Source of the DNA: Stutzerimonas stutzeri
GTDB taxonomy: Bacteria; Pseudomonadota; Gammaproteobacteria; Pseudomonadales; Pseudomonadaceae
Direction: 5' to 3'
Length of the DNA stretch: 64,000 nt
NCBI GenBank assembly: GCA_002339675.1
Contig: DDKB01000017.1
Location: 334,163 to 398,162, forward strand
Shown here: piece after piece, positions 52,690 through 61,409 of the stretch
Numbering within the stretch: the first letter of the stretch is position 1
Layout: each line of letters starts with the position of its first letter
Made by a program: the position numbers and the translations under genes
The notes under the pieces: generated by a model
The model's database searches: none
What the model was told of the DNA's origin: nothing
Seen by the model: the letters and a program-made list of their open reading frames with translations, nothing else

Positions 52690-53313
52690 CTACTCGAGAC
52701 CTTGGTTCATGGCGTAACGCACGATATCGGCGTTCGACTGGAAGCCCATCTTTTTCATCAGACGGGTCTTGTGTGTGCTGACGGTTTTGTTGCCGATAAC
52801 CAACTGGTCGGCAATCTGATTGACACTCAGGCCCTGCCCGAGCAGGCGCAGTATTTGAAACTCCCTATCTGAAAGGGTCTCGACCTGCTGCTCAGGTTCG
52901 GTATTGGCGAAGGCGATCTGCTCGGCCAGACGCGGGTCGATATAACGCCCCCCCTTGGCGACCCGGTGGATGGCGCTCAGCAGGGTTTCCGGATTGTGGT
53001 CCTTGGTCAGATAACCTGAGGCGCCGGCGCGTAGTGCCCGCAGGGCTATCTGGGGTTCGTTGTGCATGCTCAGCACCAAGATCGGCAGCTTGGTGTGCTG
53101 GGCATGCACCCGGGCGATAAGCGCCTCGCCGCTGATGCCAGGCATGCTCATGTCCAGCAGCAACAGGTCGCAGTCGCTCTCGCGGAGCCGCTCGAGCACC
53201 TGCGCGCCATTTTCTGCCTCGGCGCCTACTTGCAGCAGCGGATCTAGGCCTATCAGTTGCTTGAGCCCCTCGCGCATGATGGCGTGGTCATCGGCGATCA
53301 GCAGGCGGATCAT
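52690..53313 (-). CDS. NarL/LuxR-family response regulator
   Basis: A 207-residue two-component regulator. The receiver domain (about 1-120) has acidic residues in LLIADDHAIMREG, phospho-acceptor in LLLLDMSMPGISG (about D54) and the Lys in YLTKDHNPET. The C-terminal LuxR helix-turn-helix (about 143-205) reads LSDREFQILRLLGQGLSVNQ followed by IADQLVIGNKTVSTHKTRLM. Its ATG overlaps the kinase stop by 4 bp, so kinase and regulator are coupled. Its position just ahead of the che operon suggests it may control that operon. Confidence 0.94.
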   Translation of the reverse strand: MIRLLIADDHAIMREGLKQLIGLDPLLQVGAEAENGAQVLERLRESDCDLLLLDMSMPGISGEALIARVHAQHTKLPILVLSMHNEPQIALRALRAGASGYLTKDHNPETLLSAIHRVAKGGRYIDPRLAEQIAFANTEPEQQVETLSDREFQILRLLGQGLSVNQIADQLVIGNKTVSTHKTRLMKKMGFQSNADIVRYAMNQGLE

Positions 53314-55097
53314 AGCGGCTCCTTAGAGGGTAAATCCTGGGGGAACGACGCCTGGACGGTGGTGCCCTGGCCGGGATGGCTAAATACGATGACCTGGCCG
53401 CCAAGTGTCAAGCCACGTTCCTGCAGGCCAGCCAGACCGAGCGAACGCCCTGCTGCTTGACGTGGGTCGAAGCCTTGGCCGTTATCGTGGATTTCCAGCA
53501 AAAAACTGCCTTCGCGCAGCTGGAGTGTGATCGTGATCCGGCTTGCCAGCGCGTGGCGGGCCACGTTGGTCAGCGCTTCCTGGGCGACCCGGAAAGCGGC
53601 CGTGGCCCGCGTGTCGTCCAGTTCCACCTTTTGACATGGCAGGTCGAGGGCGCAACTCAGCCCGGTGTTACGCTGGAACTGATCGACTAGCCACTCCAGC
53701 GCGGCGACCAGGCCCATGTTCAATGCAGCTGGCCGCAGCTGCGTGGCCAGGTCACGAACCACCTGGATGGTGCCGTCGCACAGCTGCATGAGACGCTCCA
53801 CAGGGGCGATCAGACCTGGCTCCTGGGTTCCAAATTGCAGACGCAGCATCGAAATACCCATGCGCAGAGCGGTCAGGTGCTGGCCGAGTTCGTCATGGAT
53901 TTCCCGCGCGATCAGCTTGCGTTCCTCCTCGCGGGCGTTTTCACGGCGGCTGGCCAGATCGCGGAGCCGGGCATGAGAGGCCTCGAGATCACGTTCGGTG
54001 GCGCGTATGCCGGTGATGTCCCGGCTGATGGCAATGACGCTGCGTATGCGCGCCTCGGCGTCGAGTTCCGGCACCAGGCGCACCAACAGGTGCCGAGGCG
54101 CTCGTTCGGCTCCGGGTTGCCCATGAATGAACTCACGCTCCATGCTTTCGCCGGTTTCGACAGCATGGCTGACCAGCGCCGCAAACTCCGTGTGTTGCTG
54201 ATGGTCGAGGCCGAAAGTTTGCTCTGCCGGCCGCTTGATCCTTCCGGCTTGCTGATACGGGACCAGCCGTCGCAATGTGGGGTTGGCGTACAACAATTGG
54301 CACTCGGGCGTGAACCTGCCGATACCATCCGGCGCATTTTCGACCAGCGTCCGGAAGCGTCGCTCGCTTTCGATGAGGCTGGCTTCTCTAATCAACCGCT
54401 CACTGATGTCCTCGATTCTGAGCAGCGCATAGCTACTATCGAAAAACTGAAGCGGCTGAAAGGTAAGCGCCAGTGTCAGCCGACTGCCGTCGTGTCTGCT
54501 GGTCAGGTTGATCGAGAACCGGCGCTGGCTCGCGAGCTGCTCCCAGAGATAGTCTGGCGCGTGCTCGCGCCATGGCTCGATGACTCTGTTAAGGGGCAGT
54601 TCGAGTAGCTGGTCCAATGACTGTCCCAGCAGGCGGCAGGCGGCACCATTGGCGAAACTCAGGCAGGTCTGTCGATCGATCAGCAGCATGCCGTCCTGTA
54701 ACTGATCTAGCGGCAAGCTAGCGATCTGCTCGACCGGTGACGTCGGCAGCCTTAGGCGCAACAGATAGCAGGCCGACTCCGGCGAGGGGATCATGCTCAG
54801 AAATTGATGTACCCAGCGAAACCCGTCGCCATCGCGATAGCGGGCACTTGCGAGCTGCTGCTCCTCGGCCTCTCGGTGCATTGCGATGGCGGCCAGCAGC
54901 GCCGGGCAGTCTTCCGGATGCAACACGGCGGCGAGGTTGCTGGGCGGGCTGGCGGCCGTGCTGAGGAGGCGTTGGGCTGCCGGGTTGAGGTGCAGCAGGC
55001 TGCCGTCAGCCACTACCACCAGCAGCGGATCGGGCGCGTGCTGGAAGACGTGCCGCAAGATTGCAGTATCGGCCAGCGACAGGTTCGGTGACGGCAT
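53310..55097 (-). CDS. PAS-domain sensor histidine kinase (HisKA_3 type)
   Basis: A 595-residue kinase without transmembrane helices, so probably cytoplasmic. Three PAS-like segments are seen (about 12-120, 130-235 and 245-370), with PDPLLVVVADGSLLHLNPAA, DGMLLIDRQTCLSFANGAAC and ENAPDGIGRFTPECQLLYAN. The DHp motif LIAREIHDELGQHLTALRMG (His near residue 400) and HATPase segments ALTNVARHA, DNGQGFDP and GLAGLQERGLTLGG are typical of NarX-like kinases that pair with LuxR-type regulators. ATG 55097 is chosen over a GTG at 55106; ribosome sites do not decide. The signal is unknown. Confidence 0.9.
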   Translation of the reverse strand: MPSPNLSLADTAILRHVFQHAPDPLLVVVADGSLLHLNPAAQRLLSTAASPPSNLAAVLHPEDCPALLAAIAMHREAEEQQLASARYRDGDGFRWVHQFLSMIPSPESACYLLRLRLPTSPVEQIASLPLDQLQDGMLLIDRQTCLSFANGAACRLLGQSLDQLLELPLNRVIEPWREHAPDYLWEQLASQRRFSINLTSRHDGSRLTLALTFQPLQFFDSSYALLRIEDISERLIREASLIESERRFRTLVENAPDGIGRFTPECQLLYANPTLRRLVPYQQAGRIKRPAEQTFGLDHQQHTEFAALVSHAVETGESMEREFIHGQPGAERAPRHLLVRLVPELDAEARIRSVIAISRDITGIRATERDLEASHARLRDLASRRENAREEERKLIAREIHDELGQHLTALRMGISMLRLQFGTQEPGLIAPVERLMQLCDGTIQVVRDLATQLRPAALNMGLVAALEWLVDQFQRNTGLSCALDLPCQKVELDDTRATAAFRVAQEALTNVARHALASRITITLQLREGSFLLEIHDNGQGFDPRQAAGRSLGLAGLQERGLTLGGQVIVFSHPGQGTTVQASFPQDLPSKEPL

Positions 55098-55119
55098 GCC
55101 TCCCACGGGACGTACTCGC

Positions 55120-56316
55120 TCAGCTATTCGGCAGAATGCGACAGGTGATGCTCTTGATATAGCGCGTCTCGGGAATCGCCGGATGCACCGGATGATCCGG
55201 GCCCTGGCTGCCGCGTTCCAGCAGCTGAATGTTGCGATCCAGGTGCCGCGCGCTGCCGAGCAGGATGTTCTGCAGGTGGTCCTCCTCCAGGTGCATGGAG
55301 CAGCTGGCGCTGACCAGGATGCCGTCCTTGTTCAGCAGGCGCATCGCGGCCTCGTTGAGGCGGCGGTAGGCAGCCTCGCCGTTCTTGATGTCCTTCTTGC
55401 GCTTGATGAAGGCGGGCGGGTCGGTGATGACCACGTCGAAACGCTCCTCGGCGTTCTTCAGTTCCTTCATCGCCTCGAAGGCATCGCCTTCCACGCAGGT
55501 CATCTTCTCGGCCACGCCGTTGAGCGCGGCGTTGCGCTCGACGCCATCGAGCGCGAAGGCCGACGCGTCGACGCAGAACACTTCGCTGGCACCGAACGCG
55601 GCGGCCTGTACGCCCCAGCCGCCGATGTAGCTGAACAGGTCGAGGACGCGCTTGCCCTTGACGTAGGGCGCCAGGCGCGCGCGATTCATGCGGTGATCAT
55701 AGAACCAGCCGGTCTTCTGGCCCTGCAGTACAGGCGCTTCGAACTTCACGCCGTTCTCTTCCAGGGCGACCCACTCGGGGACGACGCCAAAGGCGGTGTC
55801 GACATAACGCTCCAGCCCCTCGGCGTCCCGCGCGCTGGAGTCGTTCTTCCACAACACGCCACGCGGCTTGAGCACCTGCACAAGGGCTTCGAGCACCGCG
55901 TCCTTGTTGCGCTCCATGGTGGCGGAGGCCAGCTGCACCACCAGGTGGTCGTGGAAACGGTCGACCACCAGGCCGGGCAACAGGTCCGAGTCGCCATAGA
56001 TCAGGCGATAGCAGGGCTGGTCGAATAGGCGATCACGCAGCGACAGGGCGACCTGGATGCGATGCACCAGCAGCGACTTGTCCAGGCTGTGCTTGAGGTC
56101 GCGCGACAACAGGCGCGCGCAGATCAGGTTGTTTGGCGAGACCCCGACGATGCCCAGCGGTTTGCCGCCCGCCGCTTCGAGGATGGCCTGGTCGCCTGCG
56201 GCGAAGCCGCTCAGCGGGGTGGCCGCGGTGTCCACCTCGTTGCTGTAGACCCACAGGTGCCCCGCGCGCAGGCGGCGGTCGGCGTTGGCTTTGAGACGCA
56301 GGCTGGGCAGGGTCAT
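55120..56316 (-). CDS. rlmI: 23S rRNA (cytosine(1962)-C5)-methyltransferase RlmI
   Basis: SAM-dependent rRNA methyltransferase, 398 residues. It has an N-terminal PUA domain (about 1-75) with LRLKANADRRLRAGHLWVYS, a central EEHEE-like region, and a C-terminal Rossmann domain with VLDLFSYIGGWGVQAAAFGA (SAM binding, about 223-242), VITDPPAFIKRKKDIK and the catalytic SCSMHL motif (about 338). GxxDPPAFxK and SCS are hallmarks of the RlmI/YccW group. A GGAG site precedes the ATG. The kinase gene begins 22 bp beyond its stop on the same strand. Confidence 0.93.
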   Translation of the reverse strand: MTLPSLRLKANADRRLRAGHLWVYSNEVDTAATPLSGFAAGDQAILEAAGGKPLGIVGVSPNNLICARLLSRDLKHSLDKSLLVHRIQVALSLRDRLFDQPCYRLIYGDSDLLPGLVVDRFHDHLVVQLASATMERNKDAVLEALVQVLKPRGVLWKNDSSARDAEGLERYVDTAFGVVPEWVALEENGVKFEAPVLQGQKTGWFYDHRMNRARLAPYVKGKRVLDLFSYIGGWGVQAAAFGASEVFCVDASAFALDGVERNAALNGVAEKMTCVEGDAFEAMKELKNAEERFDVVITDPPAFIKRKKDIKNGEAAYRRLNEAAMRLLNKDGILVSASCSMHLEEDHLQNILLGSARHLDRNIQLLERGSQGPDHPVHPAIPETRYIKSITCRILPNS

Positions 56317-56366
56317 TGGGAGGCTCCGGGTAAAAGGGCGGGATTATAGGGAGAAAAGCCGATAAA

Positions 56367-56665
56367 AGCGCTGGGAGCTGGAGGCTGGACGGGTAGCTGA
56401 AAAGGGAAAACCGTCCCGTGCGAGCAATGGCCCCAGGCAGGCTTCAGGCCTGCCGCCTGCCTGCGACCAGGGCGACGCAGGAAGCCGTAGCCGGTCGCAG
56501 TAGAACCTGCTCCTACACGAGGGTGAAGCCTGCGACCGCGGCTAGGCCTTCGGGCTTGCCTGGCACCTAAAGCCTACCTGTAGGAGCCGGCTCTGCTTGC
56601 GACCAGGGTGATTCAGGCGCCTTACCCGGTCATGCTCCTACACGGGGTAGAGCCTGCAGCCGCTG
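56367..56665. repeat. Intergenic repeat region with REP elements
   Basis: The 349-bp gap between the PfpI-type gene and rlmI holds no gene. It contains an AGCGCTGGGAGCTGGAGG unit (56367-56384) related to those in the pst locus. It also has several GTAGGAGC-type REP halves: CTGCTCCTACAC at 56508-56519, TGTAGGAGC at 56579-56587 followed by CTTGCGACC, and GCTCCTACAC at 56634-56643. Alternating orientation of the halves is typical of Pseudomonas REP clusters, possible targets of REP-associated transposases. Confidence 0.72.
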
Positions 56666-57205
56666 CTACGCCGCCAATGCCTTGATCAGGGCATCGCTGA
56701 ACGCCGGGATATCGTCCGGTTTGCGGCTGCTGATCAGGTGGCCATCGACCACCACTTGCTGGTCGACCCACTCGGCGCCGGCGTTTTTCAGGTCATCGGT
56801 CAGCGAGGGCCAGCTGGTCATCTTCTTGCCCTTGACCAGGTCGGCCGAGGCCAGCAGCCAGGCGCCGTGGCAGATCACCGCGATGGTCTTGTTCGCCCGG
56901 GCGGCATCGCGCACCAGCTCCTGGGCCATCTCGTCGGTACGGATGGTGTCGGAGTTGACCACCCCACCGGGCAGCAGCACGGCGTCGTAGTCTTCCATGT
57001 GGATGGTGTCGAAGGTCTTGTCGACATGGAACTTGGTCGCCGGCGTGGTGTGGTTCCACCCGGTCACTTCGCCGTTCTTCGCCGAGACGATTTCGGCGGT
57101 CGCGCCAGCCTTCTCCAGCGCTTCCTTCGGGCCGGTCAGCTCGACCTGCTCGAAGCCGTCGGTGACCAGGATCGCTACACGTTTGCCTTTAAGGGATTCG
57201 GCCAT
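56666..57205 (-). CDS. PfpI/DJ-1 family protein (general stress type)
   Basis: A 179-residue DJ-1/PfpI-superfamily protein. The nucleophile-elbow cysteine is in IAVICHGAWLLASADLVKGK (about 104-123), with a candidate acidic partner in DGFEQVEL near the N-terminus. VLLPGGVVNSDTIRTDE is characteristic of the YhbO/YraA-like group. ATG 57205 has GAGGAGAAA just upstream; the longer frame to 57433 is rejected. Members act as deglycase or protease-like stress proteins, with the activity debated. It diverges from mutM. Confidence 0.92.
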   Translation of the reverse strand: MAESLKGKRVAILVTDGFEQVELTGPKEALEKAGATAEIVSAKNGEVTGWNHTTPATKFHVDKTFDTIHMEDYDAVLLPGGVVNSDTIRTDEMAQELVRDAARANKTIAVICHGAWLLASADLVKGKKMTSWPSLTDDLKNAGAEWVDQQVVVDGHLISSRKPDDIPAFSDALIKALAA

Positions 57206-57392
57206 TTCGGTTTCTCCTCGTCGGTTATGAAAATGAGGGTCCGGTTCGGAGCCACTAGAAATCCGACCATGGCGGCCGCCAAAGTTCGCCCCAGCGGCTG
57301 ACCGGCAGCCGCCGGGTGACAGCTGACCGCTCGGGCCGATTGCTGCTAAGGTCGCGTCCCGCGCCGCTCTGCGCCATTGTCGGATCGCTCCC

Positions 57393-58205
57393 ATGCCTGA
57401 ACTTCCCGAGGTCGAAACCACCCGCCGGGGCATCGCGCCCCACCTGGTCGGTCAGCGTGTGCGCCACGTGATCGTGCGCGAGCGGCGGCTGCGCTGGCCC
57501 ATCCCCGAGGATCTCGACACGCGTTTGTCGGGGCAGCGCATCGAGGCGGTGACGCGGCGCGCCAAATACCTGCTGATCCAGGCCGAGGTCGGTACGTTGA
57601 TCGCCCATCTCGGCATGTCCGGCAGCCTGCGGCTGGTACCGCAAGACCTGCCGCCGGCCAAGCACGAGCATGTCGACATCGTGCTCGAGTCGGGCCAGGC
57701 GCTGCGCTACACCGACCCGCGCCGGTTCGGCGCGCTGCTCTGGAGCGAGGACCCGCTGAGCCACGTGCTGCTCGCCAACCTTGGTCCGGAGCCACTCGGC
57801 GACGGCTTTGACGGTGAGCGCCTGTATCGGCTGTCGCGCGGCCGGAGCATGGCGATCAAGCCGTTCATCATGGACAACGCGGTGGTGGTCGGCGTCGGCA
57901 ACATCTACGCCAGCGAGGCGCTGTATGCCGCCGGCATCGATCCGCGGCGGGCTGCGGGGGCGGTGTCGCGGGCGCGCTATGAGCGATTGGCCGGCGAGAT
58001 ACGGCGCATCCTGGCGTATGCCATCGAGCGCGGCGGCACCACGCTGCGCGATTTCGTCGGTGGCGACGGCAAGCCCGGCTACTTTCAGCAGGAGCTGTTC
58101 GTCTACGGGCGAGGCGGCGAGTTCTGCAAGGGCTGTGGCGCGACGCTGCGCGAGATTCGCCTGGGGCAGCGGGCCAGCGTCTACTGCAGCCGCTGCCAGC
58201 GATAA
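57393..58205 (+). CDS. mutM: Formamidopyrimidine-DNA glycosylase
   Basis: Excises 8-oxoguanine and other oxidised purines and nicks the abasic site. The 270 residues show the N-terminal catalytic PELPEVETTRRGI (Pro2 nucleophile after Met removal, Glu3), the Lys in RRAKYLLIQ (about 58), the helix-two-turn-helix region VVVGVGNIYASEALYAAGID (about 165-184), and a C-terminal zinc finger with C-x2-C and C-x2-C pairs (FCKGC ... YCSRC). Length is normal. It is divergent from the PfpI-type gene. Confidence 0.97.
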   Translation: MPELPEVETTRRGIAPHLVGQRVRHVIVRERRLRWPIPEDLDTRLSGQRIEAVTRRAKYLLIQAEVGTLIAHLGMSGSLRLVPQDLPPAKHEHVDIVLESGQALRYTDPRRFGALLWSEDPLSHVLLANLGPEPLGDGFDGERLYRLSRGRSMAIKPFIMDNAVVVGVGNIYASEALYAAGIDPRRAAGAVSRARYERLAGEIRRILAYAIERGGTTLRDFVGGDGKPGYFQQELFVYGRGGEFCKGCGATLREIRLGQRASVYCSRCQR

Positions 58206-58317
58206 CGGCGCACTGTGCAGGCATTGACGGCGTTCACGATCAATATCGGACTGCCACTGCTATAGTGACCGGCACAACAATCACCTGCCTCGTTTCGCCC
58301 AGCTGAAGGACCACACC

Positions 58318-58659
58318 ATGAATCTGTTTCGCTCCACTGCTGTTGTCTTGGCCCTGACCACCGGCCTGCTGGCGCTGCCGGCCCAGGCGCAATCGGTGCA
58401 GCAGAATGCCAGTGGCGATCCGATGTACACCGTCGAGGCGCCGAAGGCCTTTTCCATCGTTGGCGACCTGCTGATCGCGCGCCCGCTGCTGATCGCGGCA
58501 ACCGCCATCGGCGCCGGCCTGTTCGTGGTCAGCCTGCCGTTCAGCGCCATGGGCGGTGGCATCAAGGAGACCGGCAAGGCGCTGGTCGTCGAGCCAGGCG
58601 CGGCGGCCTTTGCCCGCTGCCTGGGCTGCACCCGGGTCGGCTACAACCGCCAGGACTGA
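58318..58659 (+). CDS. Small exported protein of unknown function
   Basis: A 113-residue protein with a signal peptide (about 1-25, PAQAQS) and one central hydrophobic helix (about 51-74, RPLLIAATAIGAGLFVVSLP). A C-terminal segment with two close cysteines (RCLGCTRVGY) follows. I do not recognise an experimentally defined family. The single membrane helix suggests inner-membrane attachment with the cysteine motif in the periplasm or cytoplasm. It is transcribed after mutM with 112 bp between and is followed by a clear terminator. Confidence 0.75.
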   Translation: MNLFRSTAVVLALTTGLLALPAQAQSVQQNASGDPMYTVEAPKAFSIVGDLLIARPLLIAATAIGAGLFVVSLPFSAMGGGIKETGKALVVEPGAAAFARCLGCTRVGYNRQD

Positions 58660-58693
58660 GGTCGCGGTCAGCGCCGCACCGATACTCGTTTCG

Positions 58694-58727
58694 AAGGCCC
58701 CGCCGCGTGATGCGTGCGGGGCCTTTT
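58694..58727 (+). terminator. Rho-independent terminator
   Basis: AAGGCCCCGC (58694-58703) and GCGGGGCCTT (58716-58725) form a perfect 10-bp stem with a 12-nt loop, ending in TTTT. It lies 35 bp after the small exported protein gene. Confidence 0.85.
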
Positions 58728-58808
58728 GCGTGGGCGAAGCCTGGCCGCCCGGTTTGGCCGAATCGACGATATGGGGGTCGCTGAGAAAGCGGGAGGCGGG
58801 GGCGGGCC

Positions 58809-59060
58809 TCAGGCCTTGCCGGTGATGATCAGGTATTTTTGCATCAGCTCGTCCTTGCTCTCGACATTGTTGGCGTCGAGCGGAATGCAGTCGACTGGGC
58901 AGACCTGCTGGCATTGCGGCTCGTCGTAGTGGCCGACGCATTCGGTGCAGAGATTGGGATCGATGACGTAGATTTCCTCGCCCTGGGAAATCGCGCTGTT
59001 CGGGCACTCCGGCTCGCACACGTCGCAGTTGATGCAGTCATCAGTGATTATCAGGGACAT
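58809..59060 (-). CDS. 2[4Fe-4S] ferredoxin, YfhL type
   Basis: An 83-residue bacterial-type ferredoxin. The first cluster motif is CINCDVCEPECP (about 9-20). The second half has CTECVGHYDEPQCQQVCPVD, with the extra spacing between its second and third cysteines that marks the Allochromatium-type/YfhL group. ATG 59060 gives the standard MSLIITDDCINC start. It is downstream of coaD on the same strand, an arrangement common in pseudomonads. It serves as an electron carrier; the partner is unknown. Confidence 0.95.
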   Translation of the reverse strand: MSLIITDDCINCDVCEPECPNSAISQGEEIYVIDPNLCTECVGHYDEPQCQQVCPVDCIPLDANNVESKDELMQKYLIITGKA

Positions 59061-59178
59061 CCAGCTAACTCCAGCCGTGGCGGGCGCCACGGCGCAGGTA
59101 AAGTCGAGCCGCCAATTTTGCCCCATCGGCGCGCCCGGTGCACGCAGCGGGCATGCACCGGCCGTCGTCGCGCCGCCC

Positions 59179-59670
59179 TCAGGCGCCCTGGCGCGCCGCG
59201 TAGCGCTCGGTCAGCGCCTTCATCACCGACGGGTGGACGAACTTGGTGACGTCGCCGCCCAGGCGGGCGATCTCGCGCACCAGGGTGGAGGAGATGTAGG
59301 AAAACTTCTCCGACGGCGTGAGGAACAGGCTCTCGACGTCGGGCACCAGCTGGCGGTTCATGTTGGCCAGCTGAAACTCGTATTCGAAGTCCGAGACCGC
59401 GCGCAGGCCGCGCAGCAGCACGTTGGCCTTCTGCTCGGTGACAAAGTGCGCCAGCAGCGTGGAGAAGCCCATCACCTTGACGTTCGGCAGGTGCGAAGTG
59501 ACCTCCCGGGCCAGCGCCACGCGCTGCTCGAGGGGGAACAGGGGGTTCTTGTTCGGGCTGGCAGCGACCGCAATGATCACTTCGTCGAACAGACGCGACG
59601 CGCGCTCGACCAGGTCGGCGTGGCCCATGGTGATCGGGTCGAAGGTACCCGGATACAGCACTCGATTCAT
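59179..59670 (-). CDS. coaD: Phosphopantetheine adenylyltransferase
   Basis: Penultimate enzyme of coenzyme A synthesis: 4'-phosphopantetheine plus ATP gives dephospho-CoA. The 163 residues have the nucleotidylyltransferase motif YPGTFDPITMGHADLVERA (about 6-24), with T-x-G-H matching the TxGH active site. The substrate loop LLRGLRAVSDFEYEFQLANM (about 86-105) and the ISSTLVREIA phosphate-binding segment follow. ATG 59670 is chosen because it starts the conserved MNRVLYPGTFD. Confidence 0.97.
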   Translation of the reverse strand: MNRVLYPGTFDPITMGHADLVERASRLFDEVIIAVAASPNKNPLFPLEQRVALAREVTSHLPNVKVMGFSTLLAHFVTEQKANVLLRGLRAVSDFEYEFQLANMNRQLVPDVESLFLTPSEKFSYISSTLVREIARLGGDVTKFVHPSVMKALTERYAARQGA

Positions 59671-59775
59671 CGCGGCGTCCTGACGCAGGCGTGGGGGGTG
59701 GATGGTAGCGGCTCGGTGTCGACAGCGTAAAGCATCAAAGCGGATCACTGCCGGATGCCGGCAGGACGTCGCCGT

Positions 59776-61371
59776 TCACGCCTTTTTCAGCCGTTCGGCC
59801 AGTTGACTGGAGAGCATTGCGGTGAGCCCGTAGATCGACAGCTGGGGGTTTGCGCCGATGCTGGTGGGAAACAGCGAGCCGTCGTGGATCGACAGGTTGT
59901 CCAGCTGGTGATGCCGGCCAAGGCTGTCGGTGACCGCCTGGCGCGGGTCCTCGCCCATGGCGCAGCCACCCATTACATGGGCGCTGCCGAGGCGGGTGCG
60001 GTAGCGCTCCAGTCGCAGACTGTCGATCAGCGTGCGGGCCTCGGCGAGCCGGGTGACATAGTCAGCGTCGCGGTGCAGCGGCAGCACGGCGCGGGCCCCG
60101 GCGGCGAACTGGATTTCGGCCATGCTGTGGTAAGCACGGCGGATGCCGTCCCAGGTGTAGTCGGTCATCTGGTAGTCGAGGGTGGGCGAGCCGTCGCCGC
60201 GCAGGCGGACGCGGCCCTCGGCGCTGTCCGGGTGGAAGCCGTCGCGCATCAGCGCAATCATCGCGTTGGTGTGGGGCAGCTGTTCCATGCGCAGCGCGTT
60301 GTCGACGCCAAAGCGGCCAAGCAGCGTTGCTGCCAGCGCCGGGTGAACCGGGGGCACCTCGAGCTTGTAGCCCATGCGCCCGTCGCTGCCATCGCGCCAT
60401 TGGAAATGGTCCGAATAGACCGACTGAGGCGCGCCGTAGAAGGGATTGATGACTGCGTCGAACTGCGCGGCGGAGAAGTTCACCAGATGCAGGAAGGTAC
60501 GCTTGCCGAGCCGCTGGTGCGGATCGGGCGCGTCCGACCGCAGCAGGATGGCAGGCGTGTTGATGCCGCCCCCAGCGAGGATGTAGTGCCGCGCGCGGAC
60601 GCGGATACGCTGGCCGGTGGGGTGGACGCAGCGGGCGTCCATCGCCACGCACTCCAGCGCCTCGACCCGGTCACGGTCGAGCAGCAGGCGTTCGGCGCGG
60701 GCCAGGTAGAGCAACTCGCCACCGGCTTCCAGAGTGGCGGGAATCGTGGTGACCAGCATCGATTGTTTGGCATTGGTCGGGCAGCCCATGCCGCAATAGC
60801 CGAGGTTCCAGCAGCCGCGCACGTTGCGCGGGATCACCGCCCAGTTGTAGCCGAGTGCTTGGCAACCGTCGCGCATCACCTGATTGTTGGCATTGGGCGG
60901 CAGCGCCCAGGGCGCCACCCCGAGGCGTTGTTCCATGCGCTCGAACCAGGGCGCCAGGTCTTGTTCGGAGAGTCCCTGAACGGCGTGTTCGCGGGCCCAG
61001 TGGGCGAGCGTGGCCGGCGGGGTGCGAAAGCTCGAGGTCCAGTTCACTAGTGTCGAGCCACCGACCGCCCGCCCCTGGAGAATGGTGATGGCGCCGTCCT
61101 GGCTGGTCCGGCCGATGGCTTCCTGGTAAAGCGAGGCGTAGGCGGTGGGCTCGAGCATGTCGAAGTCGCGGCTGCTGCGCAGCGGGCCTTCCTCAATCAG
61201 TAGCACCCTGAAGCCGGCGGCGCTGAGGATTTCGGCGCTGGTACCGCCCCCGGCGCCACTGCCGACAATGGCGATGTCCGCCTCCAGGGTGATGTCGTGC
61301 GCCAGGCTCGAGCCGTCATGGACGGTCCAGCCACGGGCGAGGCCGTCGGCAATGGGGTCGGCTACAGGCAT
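59776..61371 (-). CDS. GMC-family FAD dehydrogenase (large subunit)
   Basis: A 531-residue flavoprotein oxidising an alcohol or sugar. FAD-binding GSGAGGGTSAE (about 37-47) is followed by the acidic LLIEEGP and RAVGGSTLVNWTSSF. A cysteine-rich loop CWNLGYCGMGCPTNAKQSML (about 194-213) recalls GMC dehydrogenases that pass electrons onward. The C-terminal catalytic His is in SAHVMGGCAMG. It has no signal peptide. The gene just upstream encodes a Tat-signal protein of the usual small-subunit type, so the folded pair is probably exported together. Choline-dehydrogenase-like or alcohol substrates are possible. Confidence 0.9.
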   Translation of the reverse strand: MPVADPIADGLARGWTVHDGSSLAHDITLEADIAIVGSGAGGGTSAEILSAAGFRVLLIEEGPLRSSRDFDMLEPTAYASLYQEAIGRTSQDGAITILQGRAVGGSTLVNWTSSFRTPPATLAHWAREHAVQGLSEQDLAPWFERMEQRLGVAPWALPPNANNQVMRDGCQALGYNWAVIPRNVRGCWNLGYCGMGCPTNAKQSMLVTTIPATLEAGGELLYLARAERLLLDRDRVEALECVAMDARCVHPTGQRIRVRARHYILAGGGINTPAILLRSDAPDPHQRLGKRTFLHLVNFSAAQFDAVINPFYGAPQSVYSDHFQWRDGSDGRMGYKLEVPPVHPALAATLLGRFGVDNALRMEQLPHTNAMIALMRDGFHPDSAEGRVRLRGDGSPTLDYQMTDYTWDGIRRAYHSMAEIQFAAGARAVLPLHRDADYVTRLAEARTLIDSLRLERYRTRLGSAHVMGGCAMGEDPRQAVTDSLGRHHQLDNLSIHDGSLFPTSIGANPQLSIYGLTAMLSSQLAERLKKA

Positions 61372-61409
61372 CTGGGGCTCCTTGGTGGGTGGGCAGGCGG
61401 ATGGGCCGG

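Noticed and set aside
56317..56665. Possible small RNA or CRISPR-like array
   Set aside because: Repeats are REP halves of uneven spacing and mixed orientation, not regular direct repeats with spacers.
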